From assembly GCA_016716505.1 (NCBI GenBank), contig JADJWF010000003.1:124001-188000 (forward strand): a stretch of DNA of 64,000 bases, in the 5' to 3' direction. Positions 36,186 through 45,700 of the stretch are shown here, piece by piece. Made by a program: the position numbers and the translations under genes. Under the pieces are notes generated by a model. That model saw only the letters and a list, made by a program, of their open reading frames with translations. It was not told the DNA's origin and made no database searches. The DNA is from Verrucomicrobiota bacterium (GTDB taxonomy: Bacteria > Verrucomicrobiota > Verrucomicrobiia > Limisphaerales > J093). Each line of letters starts with the position of its first letter. Positions within the stretch are counted from its first letter, which is position 1.

Positions 36186-36923
36186 TCAGAACAATTCCGG
36201 CCACGCGGAAACCACGGCCGCGATGTTGGTCCGGGTCACGAGCAGAAATCGGTGGTCGAAGATGTCGCCGTCTTTCTGGGCGCGGGCCGCCGGGGCCGTG
36301 CCCGCCCCCGGGCGATGGAGAACCGCCGCGACGATCTTCCCGGAAGCAAAGGCGTCTTGAACCACCCGAGCGCCGCCCAAGACCCGAAAGTCCGGCAGCA
36401 GCAAAGCAAGGCGGGGTCGTTCCTCCCGCCAGAATGCCATCGCGGTGGCATTCACGGGCAGACCGATGAGGCTGACCCACACATCCGTGACCGGGTGGGC
36501 GCGGAGCAGCGCGTCCCAGGCACCGGCCGAGGTCATGAAACTGAGCGGCGTGGTCAGGTCCGGAGGAAGCGGAATCGAAGTCGGATCCTTCGCGGCGGCC
36601 GGCAGGAGTTCGGGGTGCGCGACGCCGACGAGGTGCCAAGTTCCTTTCAATCCCTGGCGCAGACCGCGCAACGCGGCGTCTTCGAAGGCGTACACGTCTG
36701 TCCCTTGCCCCGGCTGGCGGGCGAAGGGATTGGCAACCACGAGGACCTTGCCGCCCGCATCGCGGGAAGACAGGTATTCGGCCAAAACGCGCAGGGCCAC
36801 CACACGTTCGCGGACGGCCCCGGAAAACGCCACTCGTTCCGGCGTCTGGTACTGACGCCAGATGACCGCCGCCACGACCAGAAGCGCCAGCGCGCCGAGC
36901 AACGTCTTTGCCGGATTTCGCAT
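36186..36923 (-). CDS. Membrane-anchored or exported protein of unknown function
   Basis: This 245-aa protein has an N-terminal hydrophobic segment (residues 7-22, TLLGALALLVVAAVIW), followed by a globular alpha/beta part. Strand-like segments (KVLVVANPFA, VTDVWVSLIGLP, RLALLLPDFRVLGG) suggest a Rossmann-like fold. I do not recognise a family. It lies 28 bp after the pseudopilin-like gene on the same strand, so the two may form an operon. It converges on the C39-like gene with only 4 bp between stop codons. Confidence 0.7.
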   Translation of the reverse strand: MRNPAKTLLGALALLVVAAVIWRQYQTPERVAFSGAVRERVVALRVLAEYLSSRDAGGKVLVVANPFARQPGQGTDVYAFEDAALRGLRQGLKGTWHLVGVAHPELLPAAAKDPTSIPLPPDLTTPLSFMTSAGAWDALLRAHPVTDVWVSLIGLPVNATAMAFWREERPRLALLLPDFRVLGGARVVQDAFASGKIVAAVLHRPGAGTAPAARAQKDGDIFDHRFLLVTRTNIAAVVSAWPELF

Positions 36924-36951
36924 GATTCCACGCTTCGGCCCCGCCTGCGCC

Positions 36952-37623
36952 TCAACCGCCGCCGAAGTAACCCGGAATCGTGTCGGCGCCGATCAAGGGC
37001 TCGATCCCGATGCGTTGCAGGCGCGGGCGATTGGCCGTCTCGACGTGGCCGTCGAGAAACCAGCCGTTGGCCTGGCGGCTGTGGCGGGCATGGACTTCGT
37101 TCTCGTTCGCCGCGCGGAAGAAGTAGAATTGCTGCGCGCCGATGCCCAGCCGCCCGCGGCTGGTCGTGTCCGCGACATGGAGGTAGTCCACCGGCTCGGT
37201 GATGCTTTCGGTCTGGAGAAACTCGTTCATTGGGCCTTTGACGGAGTTCGTGGGCGGATCGAGCCGCACGCCGTAGGTGCGGAACCAATTGGTGAAACGC
37301 AGTGGCGGATAGCTCGGGCAGAGGAACAAGGACGGCGGGCCGAGGTTCTGGTTGGTGCTAAGCAAACTGGCCCAGGTGGCGCCTGGTGTGAGAGGGGCGT
37401 TAATTTGCAGCAGGCCCCGGTTGTCCTGGGCGTACAGAAGCGTGGCCACGCCGATTTGCTTGAGGTTGTTCAGACACTGGACCTGACGCGCCCGCGCCTT
37501 GGCACCCGACAGGGAGGGCAGCAGCAGGCCGGCAAGAATGGCGATGATGGCGATCACCACCAGCAGTTCGATGAGGGTGAATCCACCCGTCACCTTCGCG
37601 CGGCAACCGAATAACGGCCTCAT
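36952..37623 (-). CDS. Prepilin-like protein with N-methylation motif and DGHV end
   Basis: This 223-aa protein has a type IV prepilin/pseudopilin leader (KVTGGFTLIELLVVIAIIAILAGLLLP, cleaved before Phe by a prepilin peptidase). A helix (ARQVQCLNNLKQIG) and a beta domain follow. The C-terminal HSRQANGWFLDGHV is the H-x9-DG motif frequent in large paralogous families of Verrucomicrobiota and Planctomycetota. Function as a pilin is unproven for this subfamily. The start at 37623 is set by the leader. No type II secretion genes are adjacent; the gene downstream is uncharacterised. Confidence 0.88.
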   Translation of the reverse strand: MRPLFGCRAKVTGGFTLIELLVVIAIIAILAGLLLPSLSGAKARARQVQCLNNLKQIGVATLLYAQDNRGLLQINAPLTPGATWASLLSTNQNLGPPSLFLCPSYPPLRFTNWFRTYGVRLDPPTNSVKGPMNEFLQTESITEPVDYLHVADTTSRGRLGIGAQQFYFFRAANENEVHARHSRQANGWFLDGHVETANRPRLQRIGIEPLIGADTIPGYFGGG

Positions 37624-37863
37624 GGGCCAAAGACCCGGCGCGTGATGCGGATGAGAGTTTTGCACGTTGGAAAAGCGGCCGTTGGGGTGCCCCGGTCCAC
37701 CACCGTGGTCGCAGGAGAAAACTACCCGAAGCCGCCCACCGGTCAAACAAGGCCGCCGCCGTCCTGCCAGTCCGCTCTGCGGCACACAGCGCTGCGCTGC
37801 GCTGCCGCGGGAGGCAGTGCCCACCGGCCTGGGGCGGCGCAGCGTGTTGGATTCAGGGCGAGG

Positions 37864-38925
37864 TTACCGGAGCTTGCGCGCGCGCATGCCGCCGTCTTCT
37901 CCCACGGAAAAGTAGGCGACGTCTTCGTTGCCCTCGCGCTTGAACTCGACCTGCACGTCCGTGGTCTTGGCGAAGAAGCGGTTGGGGGACGTGGCAAACA
38001 TGAGGAAGTCCTCGCCCGCCCACTGGAAAAACAGATTTCCGCCGCGCCGGCTGACATCCACGATCCAATCCTTGTTGACCTCGTACTTCCCGACGTAGCC
38101 GTCGAGCACCTTGTCGGCGAGGAAGAACTCCGGCCGACCGGGCTTGCCAAGTTCGCGCACCCAGATGTTCCGGAAGCGGACGGGATTGCCGTGGTCTTGA
38201 ATCGAGATGGGAAGTTTTTCCGGATGGGCGCGGTAGGGCCCGCGCGTGACCCAACCGGTGTCCCCCATCAACTCGACGTTGTTCTGCACCAGCACCCCGT
38301 TGTGAAAGAGGGTGACCCGGGCGGGCGAGCGCGAGCGGCCATCGGGCTCGAAGCGGGGCGCGGTCCAGATGATGTCATAGCTTTGCCATTGGCCCGGCGG
38401 GCGGGAGGCGTTCACCAGCGGCGGGTACTGGTTGTAGATCGAGGCACAAGAGCCGTCGGCGTAGGTGGGGTTGTCGTAGCTGTCGAGAATCTGAATCTCG
38501 TAGCGCGTCAGGCCGAAGAAGAAGCCGCTGTTGCCGCGGCCCTGGCTGTTGCCCTCGGGCTTGGCCGGGGCGGCAAATTCCACATGCACCTGCGCGTCTC
38601 CGAAGCAGCGGAGCGTGCGGATGTAGCCGCTGCCGGGCACGCACTCCATGGCGCCGTCTTTCACGATCCACTTCGTGGGCTCGCCGTTCATGGCCACCCA
38701 GTGGGAGAGGTCCGACCCGTCAAACAGCACAATCGCGTCCGAGGGCGCTTTGCCTGCCTTGTCCTGGGTACTGGTGAACCCCGGATCCACTACCGGCGGC
38801 AGCGGCCGCGTACGGTCGTGGCCGATCCAGTTGCGCGGGTCGAGGTCGTCGGCCAGGGCGGTGGCTGCAAACAGGGCGGTGCCGGCCAAGGTGAGTCTCA
38901 GGGGGAGAGAGTTCATCGAAGTCAT
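37864..38925 (-). CDS. DUF1080 exported protein, larger form
   Basis: This 353-aa protein has a signal peptide (LPLRLTLAGTALFAATALAD) and then a DUF1080/concanavalin-like domain. It contains IVLFDGSDLSHWV, YEIQILDSYDNPTYADGSCA, YNQYPPLVNASRPPGQWQSY and KLPISIQDHGNPVRFRNIWV. The C-terminal part (about 275-353) is a small beta domain of its own. DUF1080 proteins hydrolyse 3-keto-glycosides in studied cases. The sugar-isomerase gene lies 75 bp upstream on the same strand, with a terminator hairpin between them. ATG 38925 or 38916 could be the start. Confidence 0.88.
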   Translation of the reverse strand: MTSMNSLPLRLTLAGTALFAATALADDLDPRNWIGHDRTRPLPPVVDPGFTSTQDKAGKAPSDAIVLFDGSDLSHWVAMNGEPTKWIVKDGAMECVPGSGYIRTLRCFGDAQVHVEFAAPAKPEGNSQGRGNSGFFFGLTRYEIQILDSYDNPTYADGSCASIYNQYPPLVNASRPPGQWQSYDIIWTAPRFEPDGRSRSPARVTLFHNGVLVQNNVELMGDTGWVTRGPYRAHPEKLPISIQDHGNPVRFRNIWVRELGKPGRPEFFLADKVLDGYVGKYEVNKDWIVDVSRRGGNLFFQWAGEDFLMFATSPNRFFAKTTDVQVEFKREGNEDVAYFSVGEDGGMRARKLR

Positions 38926-38945
38926 GATCTGGAGCTTCGGGGTGG

Positions 38946-38980
38946 GAAAGAAAATCGGGGCGCCGGAGGGACGCCCCGAT
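38946..38980 (-). terminator. Rho-independent terminator after the sugar isomerase gene
   Basis: Read leftward, ATCGGGGCG (38980-38972) pairs perfectly with CGCCCCGAT (38962-38954) over 9 bp with a 9-nt loop, followed by TTTCTTT. It stands between the TIM-barrel isomerase stop (39001) and the DUF1080 start (38925), so the two may be transcribed separately. Confidence 0.7.
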
Positions 38981-39000
38981 CACGAAGGCAAGCTTTCGGT

Positions 39001-40032
39001 TCAGGCGCCCATGCCGTCTTCAAACGATCCGGCGGCGGCTGGCCACGTGAGGTGGTCGCGCACATAGGCGATGCCGTTGGCGCTGGTCCAATCGAGGTCC
39101 TTGTGGGCGCTCTCTGCTTCCACCACCAGCGGTGCGGTCGCGGTGCCCATGACCTGCTTGTAGCGGGCCGGGTAGCCGATGTGGATCAGCAATTCGGCGT
39201 AGCGTTGCATGTTGATCTCGCCGGACGGGAGGTCCACAAACTGCATCGCCCGCTCGGGCCAGTTGCCGTTCATCATGCGCAGCGGCATGCCGGGGCGGAT
39301 GACGAAGTTCTTGATGTGGGCGGCATACACCCTCGGGCCCACCTTGAGGAAGCGGGTTTCCCAGCTCTCACCTTCCCAGCAGTGGCTGGGGTCGGCGTTC
39401 ACGCCGAGGCATTTGTCGCCGTCACAAATCTTGACCAGCATGTTGAAGTCGTCGGCGCACATCGCGCCCGTACCCGGGTGGATTTCGTGGCACAGAACGA
39501 TGCCGCGGGCATTGGCCTCTTTGCGGAGCTTCGCGGTCTTCTTCACGAAGCGCTCCTGGCCTTCCTTGATCAGGTCGAAGTCGCCACCGGCCCAGAAGCC
39601 CCACGGATAGCCGCTCGCTACTTCCCAGCCGAAGGCGACGCCCCAGAAGGTCGGGAGAATTTTCACCCCCAGCTCCGCCGCGAGGTCAAACAGGCGGATC
39701 AGGTAATCTTCCGCCCACGCCTCAATTTTGTCCGGCGATTGTTTCGCCACGTCCGCCGGGATGAACGGCCGAATGCTCGGGCTGCCGGTCCATGCCGTCG
39801 TGTGGACCCACAGCGGACAGTGACACGAGATGCCATCGAGGCTGAGGCCCGCCTTCGCGAAAGTGTCCTTGATCTCGGAGGCGCTCTTGAAGCCGTTGGC
39901 CGCCTGCAACATGTAGTTGGACGGCTGGGCACCGGAAGCGCCCGACCGTTTGGCGTACGCGAGGAAGTCCGCCAGGGATTTGGCACCGTGCTGGGCGCCT
40001 TCGATGGATGCGTGATAAACGGGAGTAGGCAT
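39001..40032 (-). CDS. TIM-barrel sugar phosphate isomerase/epimerase family protein
   Basis: This 343-aa protein is of the xylose-isomerase-like/AP-endonuclease-2 TIM-barrel family (IolE-like). Metal-site residues are seen in CHEIHPGTGAMCADDF, GVNADPSHCWEG, VYAAHIKNFVI and VVEAESAHKDL. It is cytosolic, with no signal peptide. Members act on inosose, keto-sugars or hydroxypyruvate-type substrates, and some act on 3-keto-glycosides. The DUF1080 neighbour supports a keto-sugar role, but substrate is not readable from sequence. It starts at ATG 40032. Confidence 0.82.
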   Translation of the reverse strand: MPTPVYHASIEGAQHGAKSLADFLAYAKRSGASGAQPSNYMLQAANGFKSASEIKDTFAKAGLSLDGISCHCPLWVHTTAWTGSPSIRPFIPADVAKQSPDKIEAWAEDYLIRLFDLAAELGVKILPTFWGVAFGWEVASGYPWGFWAGGDFDLIKEGQERFVKKTAKLRKEANARGIVLCHEIHPGTGAMCADDFNMLVKICDGDKCLGVNADPSHCWEGESWETRFLKVGPRVYAAHIKNFVIRPGMPLRMMNGNWPERAMQFVDLPSGEINMQRYAELLIHIGYPARYKQVMGTATAPLVVEAESAHKDLDWTSANGIAYVRDHLTWPAAAGSFEDGMGA

Positions 40033-40159
40033 AGTGTTGTTCTTTCTTCGTTCGAATTTGTCTGCTGACGTGTGTCGGCCGGAGAGATAACGGCTGCCGG
40101 TTCTCGAAGGAAGGAAAAATTAGGCAGTCACGGGCGAACGCCCGCCGCGGCTTTGAGTC

Positions 40160-41323
40160 TCACCGCGGGCGCGTTCTCGTGGCCGACGTGATCGTTGGCG
40201 GGCGCTCTGCGAGGATGCGTTTCGCGGCCCGCACCAGCGCCTCAGCCTCTGCGTCGGTGCCCACCGTGATCCGCAGAAATTCCCGCAACCCCGCGGCCGC
40301 AAACCAGCGCACCAGAATGCGCCGCTGGCGCAGTGCAGCCAGCCAACGCTCGGCGCTGAAACGGGGCGGGCGGACGAACAGAAAATTGGTCTGGCTGGGG
40401 AACACCTCGAAGCCCAGCGCTGCCAGCGCCGCCGTCAGCGCCTCCCGGGTGCGAATCACGCGGCGAAAATTGGTCCGGTAATAGGGTAGATTGCCGAGGG
40501 TGGCCACGGCTGCCACCTGGCCAAGTCCGTTCACGTTGTAGCTGTCCTTGACCTTGTGGAGCGCGGCGATGAGGTCCGTGTGTCCTACCATGTAGCCCAC
40601 CCGCTGGAAACACAGGGAATACGCCTTCGAGAAGGTGCGGGACACCAGGACGTGCGGGTGACGCAGGGCGAGGGCCATCGCGTTCTCGCGAGCGAAATCC
40701 ACGTAGGCTTCGTCCAACACCACCACGCCGCGGTGTGCCCGACACAGGGCCTCCAGTTCGGCCGTCGCATAGCCCCTCCCCGAGGGTGCGTTCGGCGTGG
40801 TGACAAACGTCAGGGCCGCCCTCGGCGTCCAGGTCTTGCTCGTCTTCAGCTCCTCTGGCGTCGGCAATGAAAAATCAGGCCGCAGCGGCACGGCTCGTTT
40901 CACCGCGCCGTGAATGTCGGCCAGGACCGGGTAGAGCGAGTAGCTTGGGGTGAAGTATTGGACCGTGAACTTCGCGTCGCCGTCTGAATGCGGCATCCCA
41001 TGAAATCCCTCGGGTTCGACGAAAGCCCGTGTCGCCAGCGCCAGCAGGTCATCCGACCCGTTGCCGACCACGATGTTCTCGACCGCGCACCCGTGCAGCC
41101 TCGCCAGTTTCTCCCGCAGCAGGTCCGAGGTCGGGTTCGGGTACAGCCGCAGGCGCGCGTCAGTGGCCGTCCTCACCGCCGCCAGCACTTCCGGGGCTGG
41201 AGGGTAGGGGTTCTCGTTCGTGTTGAGTTTGATCAGGCCCCGCACCTTGGGCTGTTCGCCGGGCACGTAAGCGTGTAGCCGCCGGACCAACGGGCGAATC
41301 AAGTTGTGGGTTCGTTTTTTCAT
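40160..41323 (-). CDS. hisC: Histidinol-phosphate aminotransferase (second copy)
   Basis: This 387-aa fold-type I PLP aminotransferase has KLNTNENPYPP, the TTPNAPSG motif, the VLDEAYVDF loop, PLP Lys233 in SRTFSKAYSL and the C-terminal RITVGT. It is 42 bp after hisD on the same strand, so this is the likely biosynthetic HisC. An unusual PHSDGDAKFTV loop (about residues 111-121) replaces a shorter segment of the first copy. The carboxy end (residues after 370) is an Arg/Thr-rich tail. Possible weak terminator bases (hairpin 40131-40144, then a T-run) follow the gene. Confidence 0.9.
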   Translation of the reverse strand: MKKRTHNLIRPLVRRLHAYVPGEQPKVRGLIKLNTNENPYPPAPEVLAAVRTATDARLRLYPNPTSDLLREKLARLHGCAVENIVVGNGSDDLLALATRAFVEPEGFHGMPHSDGDAKFTVQYFTPSYSLYPVLADIHGAVKRAVPLRPDFSLPTPEELKTSKTWTPRAALTFVTTPNAPSGRGYATAELEALCRAHRGVVVLDEAYVDFARENAMALALRHPHVLVSRTFSKAYSLCFQRVGYMVGHTDLIAALHKVKDSYNVNGLGQVAAVATLGNLPYYRTNFRRVIRTREALTAALAALGFEVFPSQTNFLFVRPPRFSAERWLAALRQRRILVRWFAAAGLREFLRITVGTDAEAEALVRAAKRILAERPPTITSATRTRPR

Positions 41324-41365
41324 GCTCGCCGTGGCAGCCGACGACCCTTCGCGCTTTCGCCGTCG

Positions 41366-42667
41366 TCAACGGTTGCGTTCCAACCGGATCGCCGCCGACC
41401 GTCCGTGCGCATCCAGCCCTTCCAGCCCGGCGAACCCGGCCACCGCCGCGAGAGACTTGGCCAGCGCCGACCGATCGTACTCCACGACGCTGGTGCGCCG
41501 TTGGAACTGATCCACGGTCAGCCCGGCGAAGCTGCGTCCCGCGCCGCCCGTGGGCAGGGTGTGACTCGGCCCGGCCACGTAGTCCCCCAGGACGGTCGGG
41601 GACCAAGGCCCGAGAAAGATTGCGCCGGCGGTGACGATCCGCCGGGCCACCTGCCGCGGGTTCCGGGTGTGAATCTCACAGTGCTCCGGCGCGATCCGGT
41701 TGGCCAGGGCCACGCCATCGGCCAGCGACTTCACGTGAATCAACCAGCCCGACCGGCCGAGGGCGCGCTCGATGTACTCCCGGCGGGTGAGCGTCGGTAG
41801 TTGCCGGGCAATCTCTCGCTGCACGGCCCCAAGCAACCGCGCCGAGGGCGTGATCAACCAGACGCGCTCGTGACCGGAACCGTGTTCGGCTTGGGCCAGC
41901 AGGTCGGCGGCGACGAACCGCGGGTTGGCCGAGTCATCGGCCAGCACCAGCACTTCGCTCGGACCGGGAAGCAGGTCAATCGCCACCCGGCCGAAAAGCA
42001 GACGCTTGGCGGCCACCACGTAGGCGTTGCCAGGGCCGAATATTTTCTGCACGGGCCGGATCGTCGCGGTGCCCAGGGCCAGAGCGGCCACGGCGTGGGC
42101 GCCGCCGACGCGATACACCTCTGTGGCCCCGGCCAGGTCCGCCGCCAGCAGCAAAGCCGGATTCACCGCTCCCGTTTTCCCGCACGGCGTGCAGACCACG
42201 ATCTCGGGGCAGCCGGCCACCCGCGCCAGCACCACCGTCATCAACGCCGTGGACACCAGTGGCGCCGTGCCGCCAGGGATGTAGATGCCCACGCGCTGGA
42301 ACGGATCAAACTTCTCACCGACCCGCGCGCCCTGGGCGTTGCGCGCCTCCCAGGGGCGTCGCAACGACTGCCGGCTGAACCGTTCGATGTTGGTCGCGGC
42401 GAACTTCAGCGTGCGGCGCAACTCCGGGCTGGCCGCCTTTTTGGCGGCCTCGATTTCGCGCTGGGTGACGGCCAAATGGCTTGCTTGCAACCGCGCCCCA
42501 TCGAATCGCGCGGTGAACTCGATCAAGGCAGCGTCGCCGCGCGCTTCCACCGCTTCAATGATGTCGCGGGTCCGCCGCTCGATCTCGGCGTCGAACAAGC
42601 TGGACGAGGCGGCGACCTGCTCCCATCGGGCTTTGAAGTTTTCCTCCGTATGGCGAATCACGTTCAC
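41366..42667 (-). CDS. hisD: Histidinol dehydrogenase
   Basis: This Zn2+ enzyme does the last two steps of histidine biosynthesis (histidinol to histidine, with 2 NAD+). The 433-aa product has FQRVGIYIPGG, FGPGNAYVVAAKRLL, LLAQAEHGSGHE (zinc-site region) and GDYVAGPSHTLPTGG. The acid-base pair is in IAPEHCEIH, where most homologues have Leu after His. Length matches the family. The start is a GTG at 42667. It is 92 bp downstream of the WD40 kinase gene and 42 bp upstream of hisC2. Other his genes are absent nearby. Confidence 0.93.
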   Translation of the reverse strand: MNVIRHTEENFKARWEQVAASSSLFDAEIERRTRDIIEAVEARGDAALIEFTARFDGARLQASHLAVTQREIEAAKKAASPELRRTLKFAATNIERFSRQSLRRPWEARNAQGARVGEKFDPFQRVGIYIPGGTAPLVSTALMTVVLARVAGCPEIVVCTPCGKTGAVNPALLLAADLAGATEVYRVGGAHAVAALALGTATIRPVQKIFGPGNAYVVAAKRLLFGRVAIDLLPGPSEVLVLADDSANPRFVAADLLAQAEHGSGHERVWLITPSARLLGAVQREIARQLPTLTRREYIERALGRSGWLIHVKSLADGVALANRIAPEHCEIHTRNPRQVARRIVTAGAIFLGPWSPTVLGDYVAGPSHTLPTGGAGRSFAGLTVDQFQRRTSVVEYDRSALAKSLAAVAGFAGLEGLDAHGRSAAIRLERNR

Positions 42668-42759
42668 GGCCCGATGCTGACCGACGGTGGGTGTGAAGTC
42701 AAAACCCGGGCCGCTGCCGGGTGGCCTGCGGGAGCGCCACCGGATGTTCGTCCGGCGCG

Positions 42760-45700
42760 TCAGCGCGCCGCGGCAGACTCAGCCCGGCGGATCTCCTCCC
42801 AGGTCGGCGCCCGCCAGACGTGGAGCCGTCCGTCACGATTGCCGGCAGCCAGCAGCGACCCGTCGGAAGAGAAAGCGCAGGCGGCAAAGCCGGCGCCGTC
42901 GCCAGCCAAGGTCAGCAACTCCTGATGGCCGGCGAGGTCCCAAAGGGTGATCGCCTCGGCGCCGTCGCTGCCGATGGCCAGTCGTTGTCCGCTCGGCGAG
43001 AAGGTCGCGGAAACCATGGCCTGCAAGACACCGGAATAGGTGGCCGCGCGAGTTCCGGATGGGATTTCCCAAAGGCCACCGACTCCGAAGCGACTGACCG
43101 CCGCCAAGAGCGTGCCGTTGGGCGAAAGCGCGGCCGCGACCAGTTGTTTGAGTGCAAGGCACAACTCAGTGACGCGACCCGTTTTTAGATTCAGCAGGTG
43201 GCCGGTTCCGTCCTCGTTGAGCAGGGCGAGCCAGGCTTCCGTGACGGCTGCGGCACGACTGACAAAAGGCCCGGGCGATGTCGTAATGCGCCACGTTTGC
43301 AGTCGCTGGCCGGTTGCGACGTCCCAGACATGGAACTCGGGTTGCATCCATCGCTGGGTTAAGAGGCGATCGGATTGCGGCAAAAACGCGATCGGTGCCA
43401 CGGGGCCATCAGAATGTTTCAGCTCCGGCAACGCGTCGCCGTGTGCGAGCGACCAAATTCGAATCGCGCCTTCGCTGGTGCCGCCCGCAAGGTGCCGCCC
43501 CGATCCTGAGAAGCGCGGGAAGAACAGATTCGGCACACCTTCCACGAGAATGGTGGAGTGCTGCAGTTCCTCGCCGGACCATCGCGCAACGGTTCCGTTG
43601 CGATCGAGAGTAAGCAGAGCGGGGCGGTCGCCATCGAATGCCCAAGCCATGAATGCGCCCGGCACCACCATATTGGGTCGGTTACCGGCCGGCTGGGTGA
43701 GATCCCAGACCAGGACGGTACCGTCCTTGGCCCCGCTTGCGAGGCGTCGCCCGTTGTCCAGCCACGAGAGGCTCCACACTTCCAGTTGATGTCCCCGCAG
43801 AACCCGCTTCGGCTGCAGGACCGGGGTCAGGCCGTGAACGACATCGCTCGCCGACGGTTGCGCCGCGCCGGTGACATCCCAGAGTGCGATCGTCTGGTCC
43901 GCACTGGCTGACGCCAGGGTGGCTCCGTCGGGAGAGAACGCGAGGGCCCCAATCCAGTTGCGGTGGCCTTCGAGCCGCGCGACTTCGAGTCCGGCGGCCA
44001 CGTCCCAGAGGCGAATGTCGGACTCCGTGAACCCGGCGCCCGTTGCCAACCGGCTGCCGTCCGGCGCGAAGGTCACGGCGGTCAGGCGTTCCCGGGTGGC
44101 TTCGGCGTTCCAGAGCTCCAGCCCGGTGGCGGCGTCCGCCACGGCGATGCGGTTGCCGTCCCGGTTGTAGGCCACAAGGCGGAGGTCGGGGGACAGCGTG
44201 GCAGTCCTCCCGTCGCCGGGCCGGAGGGGTATTCGGGCGATGCCGCGGGCGTCCCCACCGGTAATCGGATGGCGCGCGATCACTCCATCCGCGGTCAGCG
44301 TCACAAGGTCCGCGCCGTCGGGAGAAAAGCGGAGACTGAGACACGGGGCCTGCAATCGCAGGTCCGCCAGCAAGCGCTGGCCGTGGGTGTCCCAGACGCG
44401 GATCCGCCTGGCCAGGCCGGCCGGACCGCCGTAATCGCTTTCGGTGAAGGCGAAGACCGCCGCCGTTGGGGAACTGGTGATCAGTGTCCGTCCTGTCCCC
44501 GTTGGCCGCTCCAGCACCGGTCGGCGCCGGGCCAAATCCCAAATCGAAACGCCGCCATCCGTTTCGGCGGCAGTGAGGAACCGGCCATCGGCCGACGCGG
44601 CCAGCGAGTGAACCTCGTTCGAACGCTGGCAAAGCGTGAACTCGGCTTCGCTGCGGCATAACTGCCACAGGTACCGCCACTCCCAGCCACGCAGGTCTTC
44701 CTGCCCAGGCAGCGGCCGCTGGGAGTCGAGCAACCGACGCGCGCGACCGAAATTTCTGACGTCGAGGGCCTGCTGCAGCAGATTGATGTCCGCGGCGTAG
44801 GCGCGCCGCCGGGCGGAAAGCTCTTGAGCTTGGGCCGCCGTTCGCAGTTCCGCCTCCGCAGCTCGGGCCTGTTCCGCAAGGACCCGGAGCCGTGCTTGTT
44901 CCTGCTCGGCCTGCTTCGCCCGGTAGGCCTGCCAGGAACTCGCGAGTATTCCTGCGAACATCGCGAGGGCCACGGCGACGCCGCCGACGAAAGCGCCGCG
45001 ATGCCGGCGGACGAATCGGCCGAACCGATAGGCGCGACTCGGGGGCCGGGCGAGCACCGGTTCGTTATCCAGGTAGCGCTGGAGGTCGGCCGCCAGCGCC
45101 GCCGCGCTGTCGTAACGGCGGTTGCGGTCCTTCTCCAGGCATTTCATCACGATCCAGTCCAGATCACCCCGCATCAGACCGATCAGACGGGCGGGTTCGG
45201 TCTGGCGACGCTGGGCGGCGGTGGAGACCGTGGCATTCGGGAGGGCGCGCAGACGGGTTGACGGCCGGTCGGGTTCGGTTTCGCGGATCGTCCGACGGAG
45301 CTCGTCAAACCCCGACGCCGCCAGTTGGCGGGGATCAAACGGGGTCGTGCCGGTGAGCAATTCGTAGAGCAGCACCCCGAGGCTGTAGATGTCGGTGCGC
45401 GTGTCCACGTCCACGCTGTTGAGGTCCGCCTGCTCGGGACTCGTGTAAGCAGGCGTTCCCAGGAAGATGCGGAAGTCGGTGAACAGGGTCTTGTCCGTGA
45501 GCGGTGAGCCGACGGCTTTCGCGATCCCGAAGTCAATGACCTTGGGTATGGCCACGCCGTCGTGAAGCGTCACGAGGATGTTGGACGGCTTGATATCGCG
45601 GTGGATGACCCCCTTTTGATGCGCGTGTTGAACGGCGTGGCAGACCGGGATCAACAACTCGATTCGTTCCCGTGGGGTCAAGTTTTCGGCATCGGCGAAC

